From the NCBI GenBank assembly GCA_903939665.1, contig CAJAHZ010000052.1:1-8844 (forward strand): a DNA stretch of 8,844 bases, written 5' to 3'. The notes beneath the pieces were generated by a model. The model was not told the origin of the DNA. It saw only the letters and a list, made by a program, of their open reading frames with translations, and did not search any database. The stretch is from an uncultured Pseudomonadota bacterium. GTDB lineage: Bacteria; Pseudomonadota; Gammaproteobacteria; Burkholderiales; Rhodocyclaceae. Both the position numbers and the translations under genes were made by a program. Shown piece by piece: positions 1 to 6,397 of this stretch; the stretch's first letter is position 1, and each line of letters starts with the position of its first letter.

Positions 1-108
1 CCGCAATGCAGCAGCTTCTACAGGCCAGAAGCCCAATGGATTTGGGTTTTCCTGCGGCTTCGTGGTAAAAGCCAGATTCCAGAAATCATCTTGCAAAGCC
101 GGCCACTC
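1..108. other. Unassigned leader upstream of the CDF gene
   Basis: No gene is recognised. Frame 1 is open from position 1 into the CDF gene. Frame 2 is open from position 2 to a TGA at 110-112 that overlaps the CDF ATG as ATGA, and frame 3 closes with TAA at 66-68. One of these could be the 3' end of an upstream plus-strand gene, but none of the peptides resembles a family I know. I see no clear promoter or terminator. Confidence 0.3.
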
Positions 109-1008
109 ATGAGCGCCATCCTCTACGCCCTCGGCGCCAACGCCGGCATCGCTGTCAGCAAAGGCGTTGCTGCTGCCTTTACCGGCTCATCGGCAATGCT
201 CGCCGAAGCCGTGCACAGCAGCGCCGATTGTGTCAACCAGTTGCTCCTGCTACTCGGACTGAAGCAAGCGAAACGCGAACCGACGCCCGACCACCCGCTC
301 GGTTTTGGCAAGGCGACTTACTTCTGGTCGTTCATGGTCGCGATCCTGCTTTTCTCAATGGGCGGCGCCTTCTCGATCTACGAAGGGGTGCACAAGCTGT
401 CACATCCGGCACCGCTGGAAAACCCGTGGGTAGCCATCGGCGTTCTCGCTTTTGGTTTCGTTCTTGAGGCATGGTCGCTGCGTGGCTGCATCCGCGAGAT
501 ACGCGAAAGGGTCGGCGACATGCCGCTGTGGCGCTATTTCCGAGAAAGCCGCGAGTCGGAACTGATCGTCGTCATGGGTGAAGACATCGCCGCATTGGCC
601 GGGCTAGGCTTGGCGCTAGGCGCGATCACGCTGAGCATGATCACCGGCAATCCGGCCTTCGATGCCTGGGGCAGTGTCGCCGTCGGCACGCTGCTGATCG
701 TCATCGCGATCGCCATAGCCATCGAGATCCACGCGCTGCTGATCGGGCAAAGTGCCGCGCCCGAGGAGCGTATTGCCATCGAAAACTGGCTCACTGCCCG
801 CCCGGAAATCGCGCAACTCTACAACGCAATTACGTTCCAGATGGGCAGCTATCTTTTTGTTGCGGTGAAAGCGCGCATGCGTGAAGCGGAGAGCGCCTCC
901 CGGCTGATCGGGGAGATCAACGTCGTTCAGGATGCCTTGAAGGAAAGCTTCCCGAACGTGCGCTGGGTGTTTTTCGAGCCGGATGTAAAAGAGGACTGCG
1001 CCGTTTAA
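109..1008 (+). CDS. Cation diffusion facilitator (CDF) family metal transporter
   Basis: Probable inner-membrane divalent cation/proton antiporter exporting Zn2+ or a similar metal. From the ATG at 109 it is 299 aa, normal for the family. An HxxxD metal site (H36, D40; HSSAD) lies in predicted TM2. A conserved stretch with DHPLGFGK then YFWSF follows at about 61-75. TM5 carries E158-D159 (GEDIAAL), and a DAWGS segment at about 185-189 starts TM6. About six hydrophobic segments precede a short cytoplasmic domain (about 218-299). The GED form of the second site, rather than a second HxxxD, resembles the ZnT9-like CDF branch (inference); the metal cannot be read from sequence. An in-frame TTG at 91 would add six residues; neither start has a clear Shine-Dalgarno. 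The stop TAA overlaps that of the convergent murA. It is the only complete plus-strand gene here and seems functionally unrelated to the Mla array. Confidence 0.9.
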   Translation: MSAILYALGANAGIAVSKGVAAAFTGSSAMLAEAVHSSADCVNQLLLLLGLKQAKREPTPDHPLGFGKATYFWSFMVAILLFSMGGAFSIYEGVHKLSHPAPLENPWVAIGVLAFGFVLEAWSLRGCIREIRERVGDMPLWRYFRESRESELIVVMGEDIAALAGLGLALGAITLSMITGNPAFDAWGSVAVGTLLIVIAIAIAIEIHALLIGQSAAPEERIAIENWLTARPEIAQLYNAITFQMGSYLFVAVKARMREAESASRLIGEINVVQDALKESFPNVRWVFFEPDVKEDCAV

Positions 1009-2258
1009 TGCACCCGCTTCACAATCGCGCCGAGCTTGGTCAGCTTTTCTTCGATTCGCTCATAGCCACGGTCGAGATGGTAGATACGTTCGATCAGCGT
1101 CTCTCCCTGCGCGACCAGCCCTGCGATCACCAGACTGGCTGAGGCGCGCAGATCGGTGGCCATGACCGTGGCGCCTTCGAGGTGCGGCACGCCGGTAACC
1201 ATCGCATTGCTGGCGTCGATTTTTATATCGGCACCCAACCGGATCAGCTCGACCGCATGCATGAAACGGTTCTCAAAGATCGTTTCGCGAATCACTGCCG
1301 AACCTTCGGCCACACAGTTGATCGCCATAAACTGCGCCTGCATGTCGGTCGGGAATGCCGGGTAGGGCGCGGTACGGATGCTGACAGCCTTGAGCTTCTG
1401 TGGTGCCTTGAGAATGATCGAGTCGCGATCGGTGACAATATCGCAACCGGCATCGAGCAACTTATCGACCACCGCATCGAGGCAAGCCGCCGACGTTCTG
1501 GTCAGCCGGATATTGCCGCCAGTGGCAGCCGCTGCACAGAGGTAGGTGCCGGTTTCAATGCGGTCCGGCATGATCGCATGCGCCGCCCCGTGCAAGCGTT
1601 CAACACCACGAATGCGGATAATGTCGGTTCCCGCGCCGGAAATCTGCGCGCCCATCGAGACCAGGCAATTGGCCAAATCGACGACCTCGGGCTCACGCGC
1701 GGCGTTTTCGATGATCGTTTCGCCGTCGGCCAACACAGCGGCCATCATCAGGTTTTCCGTGCCGGTGACGGTGACCATGTCGGTGACAATGCGTGCGCCC
1801 TTGAGACGCGAAGCCTTGGCGTGCACGTATCCGTGCTCGACATGAATCTCGGCACCCATCGCCTGCAGCCCCTTGATGTGCTGATCGACCGGTCGCGCCC
1901 CAATGGCACAGCCGCCCGGCAGCGATACTCGCGCTTCGCCGCAACGCGCCAGCAGCGGGCCAAGCACGAGAATCGACGCACGCATGGTTTTCACCATGTC
2001 GTACGGTGCCAGCGGATTGTTCAGACCGCGGCTGTCAAGGACGAGTCCGTCGCTGCCGTCCATTGTGACCTCGACGCCCATCTGCGCAATCAGTCGCAGC
2101 ATGGTGGAGATATCGTTGAGATGCGGCACATTGGTCAGATGCAAGGGCTCGGCAGAAAGCAGGCTGGCACACAGGATAGGTAGCGCTGCATTCTTCGCGC
2201 CGGAAATAGCGACCTCGCCGGAAAGCGGCGTACCGCCTTGAATCAGCAATTTATCCAC
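1005..2258 (-). CDS. murA: UDP-N-acetylglucosamine 1-carboxyvinyltransferase MurA
   Basis: Cytoplasmic enzyme that transfers enolpyruvate from phosphoenolpyruvate to UDP-GlcNAc, the first committed step of peptidoglycan synthesis and the target of fosfomycin. The 417 aa match the usual length (E. coli 419). Visible landmarks are the N-terminal substrate motif with K22-N23 (KNAALP), the catalytic loop GGCAIGARP with Cys117, D305 in FPTDMQAQ, and a C-terminal DLRASASL segment. Having Cys rather than Asp in the loop predicts fosfomycin sensitivity at the target level. The start is GTG, supported by GGAG at 2267-2270, eight bases upstream. The first codons overlap the stop of ibaG by 8 bp, so translation is probably coupled. 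It is the last gene of the minus-strand array and ends in a TTAA shared with the convergent CDF gene. Confidence 0.98.
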   Translation of the reverse strand: MDKLLIQGGTPLSGEVAISGAKNAALPILCASLLSAEPLHLTNVPHLNDISTMLRLIAQMGVEVTMDGSDGLVLDSRGLNNPLAPYDMVKTMRASILVLGPLLARCGEARVSLPGGCAIGARPVDQHIKGLQAMGAEIHVEHGYVHAKASRLKGARIVTDMVTVTGTENLMMAAVLADGETIIENAAREPEVVDLANCLVSMGAQISGAGTDIIRIRGVERLHGAAHAIMPDRIETGTYLCAAAATGGNIRLTRTSAACLDAVVDKLLDAGCDIVTDRDSIILKAPQKLKAVSIRTAPYPAFPTDMQAQFMAINCVAEGSAVIRETIFENRFMHAVELIRLGADIKIDASNAMVTGVPHLEGATVMATDLRASASLVIAGLVAQGETLIERIYHLDRGYERIEEKLTKLGAIVKRVH

Positions 2259-2496
2259 GAATTGCGCTCCATTCTTCCGGCGTGTGCGTCTTCATCGAAA
2301 GCGCATGCAGTTCGCCGCTGTTGAAATGGGCGCGCAGAACGTCGTTCACCCGCTGCTGACGCTGTACGCGACTCTTGCCGGCGAACTCGGCACTGACGAT
2401 TACCGCCTCAAAATGGTGGCCGTCGCCTTCGACTTGCAGGTGCTCGCACGGCAGGCCGGCGGCGATCAGTTTCTGGACTTGCTCAGGGTGCATCAT
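2251..2496 (-). CDS. ibaG: BolA family protein IbaG
   Basis: Small 81-aa BolA-fold protein of the IbaG (YrbA) type. Family members form [2Fe-2S]-bridged heterodimers with monothiol glutaredoxins and affect acid and envelope stress behaviour. The sequence shows GLPCEH (C17), EGDGHHFEAVIVS (about 23-35), the basic turn KSRVQRQQ (41-48) and the C-terminal HALSMKT with the conserved histidine H64. The start is the first of two consecutive ATGs; a GAGG lies nine bases upstream, inside the end of the permease gene. Only 3 bp separate it from that permease, and its stop overlaps murA by 8 bp. The ibaG-murA pairing is the same as in E. coli, which supports the assignment over BolA proper. Confidence 0.95.
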   Translation of the reverse strand: MMHPEQVQKLIAAGLPCEHLQVEGDGHHFEAVIVSAEFAGKSRVQRQQRVNDVLRAHFNSGELHALSMKTHTPEEWSAIRG

Positions 2497-2499
2497 GAT

Positions 2500-3252
2500 T
2501 CAGGACCTCAATTTGTAACCGCTACGCAGCAGCATCAACGTTGCAACAGAAACCACTAAAAAACTCGCTCCGACCACAATAAGGCTAGTCTCCGGCGGCA
2601 CATCCGAGACGCCGAAAAACCCGTAGCGGAAACCGTCGATCATATAGAACACGGGGTTCAAATGCGACACCTGCTGCCAGAATTGCGGCAGCGAATGGAT
2701 TGAGTAGAAGACGCCTGAGAGCATGGTCAGCGGCATGATCAGGAAGTTCTGAAAGCCCGCCAACTGGTCGAATTTATCGGCCCAGATGCCGGCGATCATA
2801 CCGAAAGCGCCAAGAATGCCCCCGCCAAGAATCGCAAACGCCAGAATCCACAGCGGCGCAACATACGTCAGCGGCGCGAACCAGGAGGTCACCACCAATA
2901 CACCAAGGCCAACCATCAAGCCGCGCAAAACCGCCGCGACGACATACGCGAGAAAAAACTCAACGTACGAAATGGGCGGTAGCAGAACGAAAACGACGCT
3001 GCCGGTAATCTTTGACTGAATCAGGCTCGACGAACTGTTGGCAAAGGCATTCTGCACCAGCGACATCATGACCAGGCCGGGGATCAGGAAAGCCGCATAG
3101 CGCACGCCGTTGACCAGCACGTGCTCGTCGAGCACATGGGAAAAAATCAACAGGTAAAGCAAGGCGCTGAGTACCGGGGCAGCCACCGTCTGAAAACCCA
3201 CTTTCCAGAAACGCAGCAGTTCCTTGTAAAGCAGGGTGCGAAAGCCGATCAT
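2500..3252 (-). CDS. yadH: ABC-2 type transporter permease, YadH-like
   Basis: Integral membrane subunit (250 aa) of an ABC-2 family exporter, partner of the ATPase encoded just upstream. About six hydrophobic segments are visible (roughly 20-38, 52-72, 100-125, 135-158, 168-188, 222-243). The stretch GVFYSIHSLPQFWQQ followed by HLNPVFYMIDGFRYGF (about 181-213) closely resembles E. coli YadH and the NodJ/DrrB-type ABC-2 signature. The substrate is unknown; yadH is given by resemblance only. Its ATG overlaps the ATPase stop in an ATGA (3249-3252), which implies coupled synthesis. The pair sits between mlaB and ibaG, unlike E. coli, where these genes adjoin and yadGH is elsewhere. A role in lipid or envelope export is a contextual guess. 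Confidence 0.9.
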   Translation of the reverse strand: MIGFRTLLYKELLRFWKVGFQTVAAPVLSALLYLLIFSHVLDEHVLVNGVRYAAFLIPGLVMMSLVQNAFANSSSSLIQSKITGSVVFVLLPPISYVEFFLAYVVAAVLRGLMVGLGVLVVTSWFAPLTYVAPLWILAFAILGGGILGAFGMIAGIWADKFDQLAGFQNFLIMPLTMLSGVFYSIHSLPQFWQQVSHLNPVFYMIDGFRYGFFGVSDVPPETSLIVVGASFLVVSVATLMLLRSGYKLRS

Positions 3253-4187
3253 CGCGACACGTCCGCAACTTTGCCGGACTCGCGATCATTTTCGCCCTGC
3301 ATCACACCAACAAAAACATCTTCCAGATCGGCCTGCGTGAGACGCAGATCATCAATCCCACAGCCCGCTTCGCGCAACGTGCGCAGCAAAGGTTCGATTT
3401 CCGCGAAACCGGCCAGCCGGAAAACCCAGCGCCCTTCGCTCAAGGTTGCTCGTCCACGCAACGGCTCCGGCAGCAGGGCGTTGTCAGCGAGACAGACGCT
3501 CAGCGTGTGCCCGGCAAAACGCGCCAGCAAATTGCTTGTCGTATCGAGCGCAACAACACGTCCCTGCTTGAGCATGGCGATCCGACCGCAAAGCGCCTCA
3601 GCCTCCTCCAGATAGTGCGTTGTCAGAATAACGGTGTGCCCCTCTCGGTTCAGGCGCTGGACGAACTGCCACAGGCCCTGGCGCAGTTCGACATCGACAC
3701 CTGCCGTCGGTTCGTCAAGCACGATCACCGGCGGCTTGTGAACCAAAGCCTGCGCCACCAACACGCGGCGCTTCATGCCGCCGGACAGGCGGCGCATATT
3801 GGTATCAGCCCGGGAGGTCAGATCAAGGTTGGCCAGAATTTCGTCGATCCAGTCATCGTTATTGCGAATACCAAAGTAGCCCGACTGAATGCGCAGCGTT
3901 TCCCGTACCGAGAAAAAAGGATCAAAAACGAGTTCTTGCGGCACAATGCCAAGCAGGGTGCGTGCCGCGCGATAGTCAGCCACTACGTCGCGCCCCAGCA
4001 CGCTCAACCGGCCAGCATCGGGACGCACCAGACCGGCAAGACACGAGATCAGGGTCGTTTTTCCGGCGCCATTGGGGCCGAGCAGGCCAAAAAATTCACC
4101 CTCGTCGATTTGCAGAGAAACGCCGTCGAGCGCCTTCAGGCGACCGAAGCGCTTTTCTACCTGCTCAATGGAAACCGCAACGCTCAT
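3249..4187 (-). CDS. yadG: ABC transporter ATP-binding protein, YadG-like
   Basis: Cytoplasmic ATPase subunit (312 aa) that would power the adjacent ABC-2 permease. All nucleotide-binding motifs look intact: Walker A GPNGAGKTT at 37-45, Q-loop Q84 (VPQE), signature LSGGMKRR at 134-141, Walker B VIVLDEP at 154-160 with catalytic E159, and H-loop H191. About 90 residues follow the nucleotide-binding domain, and the tail LTQADLEDVFVGV (283-295) is typical of DrrA/YadG-type exporter ATPases. The ATG at 4187 is preceded by AGG four bases upstream. The gene follows mlaB after 35 bp, a gap holding part of a perfect 8-bp hairpin, and overlaps the permease by 4 bp. It is distinct from MlaF, which has its own cluster position and family motifs. 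The substrate is unknown. Confidence 0.92.
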   Translation of the reverse strand: MSVAVSIEQVEKRFGRLKALDGVSLQIDEGEFFGLLGPNGAGKTTLISCLAGLVRPDAGRLSVLGRDVVADYRAARTLLGIVPQELVFDPFFSVRETLRIQSGYFGIRNNDDWIDEILANLDLTSRADTNMRRLSGGMKRRVLVAQALVHKPPVIVLDEPTAGVDVELRQGLWQFVQRLNREGHTVILTTHYLEEAEALCGRIAMLKQGRVVALDTTSNLLARFAGHTLSVCLADNALLPEPLRGRATLSEGRWVFRLAGFAEIEPLLRTLREAGCGIDDLRLTQADLEDVFVGVMQGENDRESGKVADVSR

Positions 4188-4212
4188 GGCACCTGAATTC
4201 CAGGCAAAGCCG

Positions 4213-4233
4213 CACTCGCCGATCAGGCGAGTG
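4213..4233 (-). other. Stem-loop over the mlaB stop codon
   Basis: A perfect 8-bp inverted repeat, CACTCGCC (4213-4220) and GGCGAGTG (4226-4233), with a 5-base spacer. In the transcript the mlaB TGA (4223-4225) lies in the loop. No T-run follows on the minus strand (the next bases are CGGCTTTGCC), so it is not a standard intrinsic terminator. Possible roles are partial attenuation, RNA processing or 3'-end protection between the mla genes and the downstream exporter/murA part. Confidence 0.5.
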
Positions 4234-4513
4234 GGAGAAAATCAGAAACGCTGTAAAGCGATGCCAGACTGGTCATGCTTGCGGGCGGATTGACAATGCG
4301 CAACGTCGCGCCTCGCTCACGCGCAGTACGCAACCAGGCAAAAACAACCGTCAGCGCAGACGAATCAACTTCCTGCACGGCAGCGAGGTCAAATACCGTA
4401 TCGCCCGACCGCGCGGCCTGCAAAAAACTGCGCCCTGCTTCGAGCAGGGCGCCGGCGTTAGCGATCACCATCGGAACAGTGACGCGCAGGCTATCGCCCG
4501 ACTGTTCAATCAT
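4223..4513 (-). CDS. mlaB: MlaB, STAS-domain subunit of the Mla ABC complex
   Basis: Small cytoplasmic STAS-domain protein (96 aa; E. coli MlaB is 97) that binds MlaF and supports ATPase assembly and activity in the phospholipid transporter. Primary sequence conservation is low, as expected. The diagnostic element is the STAS loop and helix DSSALTVVFAWLR at 50-62; S51-S52 fall where E. coli MlaB has the functionally important Thr52. Flanking segments fit the alternating strands and helices of the fold (DTVFDLAAVQEV before, GATLRIVNPP after). The start overlaps the mlaC stop in an ATGA (4510-4513), the classical sign of translational coupling. The stop codon lies in the loop of a perfect hairpin. 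Position after mlaC and before the ibaG/murA end matches the E. coli order except for the exporter pair in between. Confidence 0.93.
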   Translation of the reverse strand: MIEQSGDSLRVTVPMVIANAGALLEAGRSFLQAARSGDTVFDLAAVQEVDSSALTVVFAWLRTARERGATLRIVNPPASMTSLASLYSVSDFLPLA

Positions 4514-5124
4514 TTCTTACCGGTTTCAAGCTGCTTGTTTTTGTTGCCAAGCAACAGAATCAGGCCATCAACGCCGTTGGCGCGCACTTCCTGTGTAAAA
4601 GTATCGCGATAATTGGTCACCAAACTGATTCCGGCAACAATGACGTCATAAACTTTCCAGCCGTCCGCCGCTTTTTCCAGTGCGTAATCCAACTGGACCG
4701 GCTTGTTGCCCGGTTGCAGTATTTCGGTCTTGATAATCACATCCGTTTCGCCACCCTGCAACTTGGTGGGCTTGTAGGCAACGGTCTGGTTCTTGTAGGC
4801 GGTCAGCGAATTGGAGTAAGTGCGCACAAGAAGCGTTTTGAATTCCTCGGCCAACCGCTTCTTCTGCTCGGGCGACGCCTTGCTCCAGTCGCGCCCCATT
4901 GCCAGCGCGGTCATGTGCTGAAAATTGAAGTGCGGCAGCACCTTGGTCTCGACCAAAGCAATCGCTTTGCTGGTATTGCCGCTCTGAATATCCTTATCCT
5001 GGCGGACTACGGTAAGCACATCATCGGTGACCTTTTTGACCAAGGCATCCGGGCCTACCTCCTGTGCGACAACAGGACCAGCAGCAACGAACAAAGCAAA
5101 CAGCAGTGACAGCAGCGGCTTCAT
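4510..5124 (-). CDS. mlaC: MlaC, periplasmic phospholipid carrier
   Basis: Soluble periplasmic protein of the MlaC/Ttg2D family, which shuttles phospholipid between the MlaA complex in the outer membrane and MlaFEDB in the inner membrane. From ATG 5124 it has 204 aa (E. coli 211). Residues 1-20 form a Sec signal peptide (MKPLLSLLFALFVAAGPVVA) with likely cleavage before QEV. The family core is seen in VLPHFNFQHMTALAMGRDW and LLVRTYSNSL, and in DGWKVYDVIVAGISLVTNYR near the C-terminus. I chose the ATG at 5124 because GAGAG (5131-5135) lies six bases upstream; the ATG at 5130 abuts that motif, and the TTG at 5157 would add residues that spoil the signal peptide. It is separated from mlaA by 66 bp and overlaps mlaB by 4 bp. 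Confidence 0.96.
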   Translation of the reverse strand: MKPLLSLLFALFVAAGPVVAQEVGPDALVKKVTDDVLTVVRQDKDIQSGNTSKAIALVETKVLPHFNFQHMTALAMGRDWSKASPEQKKRLAEEFKTLLVRTYSNSLTAYKNQTVAYKPTKLQGGETDVIIKTEILQPGNKPVQLDYALEKAADGWKVYDVIVAGISLVTNYRDTFTQEVRANGVDGLILLLGNKNKQLETGKK

Positions 5125-5130
5125 AAACAT

Positions 5131-5135
5131 CTCTC
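5131..5135 (-). promoter_or_regulatory. Ribosome binding site of mlaC
   Basis: GAGAG on the minus strand, six bases upstream of the ATG at 5124 and directly touching the alternative ATG at 5130. It decides the mlaC start in favour of 5124. Confidence 0.6.
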
Positions 5136-5190
5136 GATAAATATTTGCATCAATCAATAACGCAACACCAACACATCAGCCGACTCGGCC

Positions 5191-5910
5191 TTAGTTCGTG
5201 TCCTCTTTTTCGCGCGGCGGATTGCCATCATAAATCTCGCTGCGACGATGCTGCAAATACGCATCGCGAATGTAATTGTATTTATCGAACGCAGCCTCTT
5301 CAACCACCTTGTCCGAAGCCAGGAGGCTAGCTCGCGTATCGATGAAACGAACGCCGAGCAGGGTGTTGCGCAGAGGAACGTCGTCCACACGACGGACCGG
5401 ATCAACGTAGGTATCAACCCCCCAGCCCAAGGTATCGCGTGTCGTACGCGGCCCAATGATCGGCCAGTAGAAATACGGTCCATCAGGAACACCCCACGAA
5501 CCCATCGTCTGACCGAAGTCTTCGGCGTGCTTTTCCAGGCCCATTTCGCTAGCGATGTCAAATGCACCGCCGATGCCGACCGTGGTATTGACCAGGACGC
5601 GCCCAACATCAGACAGAGCCGCACCAGGCTTGCCTTGCAGCAGATTATTCAGCGCCGTCCAGACATCCGAGACGTTGCCAAAGAAGTTGCCAATTGCCGC
5701 CTTGACCGGCAGGGGCGCGGCGGCGTCGTAGCCTTCGGCAACCGGCTTGACGACTACGTCGATCCCCTCATTGACCGCAAACATCGCGCGATTAAAGCCC
5801 TCAAGAGGATCCTTCGGGTTATTGGCAGTCGTCGCGCAGCCGCTCAGGCCACCAACAACGGCAACAGCAAACACCAGAGGAGACAAGCGCTTTGCAATTT
5901 GCATTATCAC
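5191..5910 (-). CDS. mlaA: MlaA (VacJ) outer-membrane lipoprotein
   Basis: Outer-membrane lipoprotein of the Mla pathway that, with a porin in E. coli, removes mislocalised phospholipid from the outer leaflet and passes it to MlaC. From GTG 5910 it is 239 aa. A lipoprotein signal ends in the lipobox LSGC with Cys25; the next residue is Ala, not Asp, consistent with sorting to the outer membrane. The VacJ hallmark DPLEGFNRAMFAVNE starts at residue 34, and the family segments EDFGQTMGSWGV, GPYFYWPIIGP and DTYVDP follow. The start is uncertain: GTG 5910 has AAAGGA six bases upstream, ATG 5904 is two codons further in, and ATG 5925 lies 1 bp after the mlaD stop with poor ribosome binding support. 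E. coli mlaA is unlinked to its mla operon; here it lies between mlaD and mlaC, giving a complete pathway in one transcription unit. Confidence 0.95.
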   Translation of the reverse strand: MIMQIAKRLSPLVFAVAVVGGLSGCATTANNPKDPLEGFNRAMFAVNEGIDVVVKPVAEGYDAAAPLPVKAAIGNFFGNVSDVWTALNNLLQGKPGAALSDVGRVLVNTTVGIGGAFDIASEMGLEKHAEDFGQTMGSWGVPDGPYFYWPIIGPRTTRDTLGWGVDTYVDPVRRVDDVPLRNTLLGVRFIDTRASLLASDKVVEEAAFDKYNYIRDAYLQHRRSEIYDGNPPREKEDTN

Positions 5911-5916
5911 GAACGA

Positions 5917-5922
5917 TCCTTT
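5917..5922 (-). promoter_or_regulatory. Ribosome binding site favouring a GTG start for mlaA
   Basis: AAAGGA on the minus strand lies six bases upstream of GTG 5910. It falls inside the codons that would be translated if ATG 5925 were used, so it argues for the shorter protein. Confidence 0.5.
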
Positions 5923-5926
5923 CATT

Positions 5927-6397
5927 CTATTTCTTATCCGGTCCATCGGAGGCCTTGTTGAACATGAACTGACTGATCAACTTCTCCAACACAACAGCCG
6001 ACTGCGTTTTGGCGATCAGATCGCCAACCTTCAACATTTTTTCGTCCCCCCCAGCGTCCAACCCGATATATTGCTCACCGAGCAAACCAGAAGTCAGGAT
6101 CGACGCAAAGGTGTCCTTGGGAAACTGATAGCGCGCATCAATATTAAGCGTCACTACCGCTTCGTAGGTTTTCGGATCGAAGCGTATTTCCGACACTCGA
6201 CCGACAACCACGCCGGCACTTTTCACCGGTCCGCGGACCTTCAGGCCCCCGATGTTATCAAACTTGGCGGCCAGCTGGTAAGTCTCCAGGAAGTTTGAAG
6301 CAGAGAGGTTCCCTACTTTTAGTGCTAAAAACAACAGTGCAGCGATGCCGATGGCAACGAAAAAACCGACCCATAGGTCAAGCAACTTACGATTCAT
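5927..6397 (-). CDS. mlaD: MlaD, MCE-domain subunit of the Mla ABC complex
   Basis: Inner-membrane anchored, periplasmic MCE-domain protein; six copies form the ring over MlaE through which lipid passes to or from MlaC. From ATG 6397 it is 156 aa, slightly shorter than E. coli MlaD (183). One N-terminal membrane helix spans about 8-28. The MCE domain runs about 38-115, with GLKVRGPVKSAGVVVGRV at 51-68 and the conserved pore-loop LLGEQYIGL at 105-113. A hydrophobic C-terminal helix (about 134-147, AVVLEKLISQFMF) fits the part that lines the ring channel in E. coli. A TTG one codon earlier also exists, but the ATG has GGGGGA a few bases upstream. Stop and start overlap as TGATG with mlaE. Confidence 0.96.
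   Translation of the reverse strand: MNRKLLDLWVGFFVAIGIAALLFLALKVGNLSASNFLETYQLAAKFDNIGGLKVRGPVKSAGVVVGRVSEIRFDPKTYEAVVTLNIDARYQFPKDTFASILTSGLLGEQYIGLDAGGDEKMLKVGDLIAKTQSAVVLEKLISQFMFNKASDGPDKK

Noticed and set aside
42..70. Possible promoter for the CDF gene (TTGGGT, 17 bp, GTAAAA)
   Set aside because: Too far from consensus in both hexamers.
1033..1049. Possible plus-strand terminator inside the murA 3' end (AGCT repeat followed by TTTTC)
   Set aside because: The stem is only about four base pairs with an interrupted T-run; not convincing.
1182..2183. Plus-strand open frame of 333 codons opposite murA
   Set aside because: It is a shadow of murA, which has all its catalytic motifs on the other strand; the peptide is Arg/His/Gln-rich with no family features.
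3507..4612. Plus-strand open frames opposite the YadG-like ATPase and mlaB
   Set aside because: They lie antisense to genes with intact ABC and STAS motifs and show no domain of their own.
5248..6298. Plus-strand open frames opposite mlaA and mlaD
   Set aside because: They are shadows of well-supported minus-strand genes and have low-complexity, charged composition.
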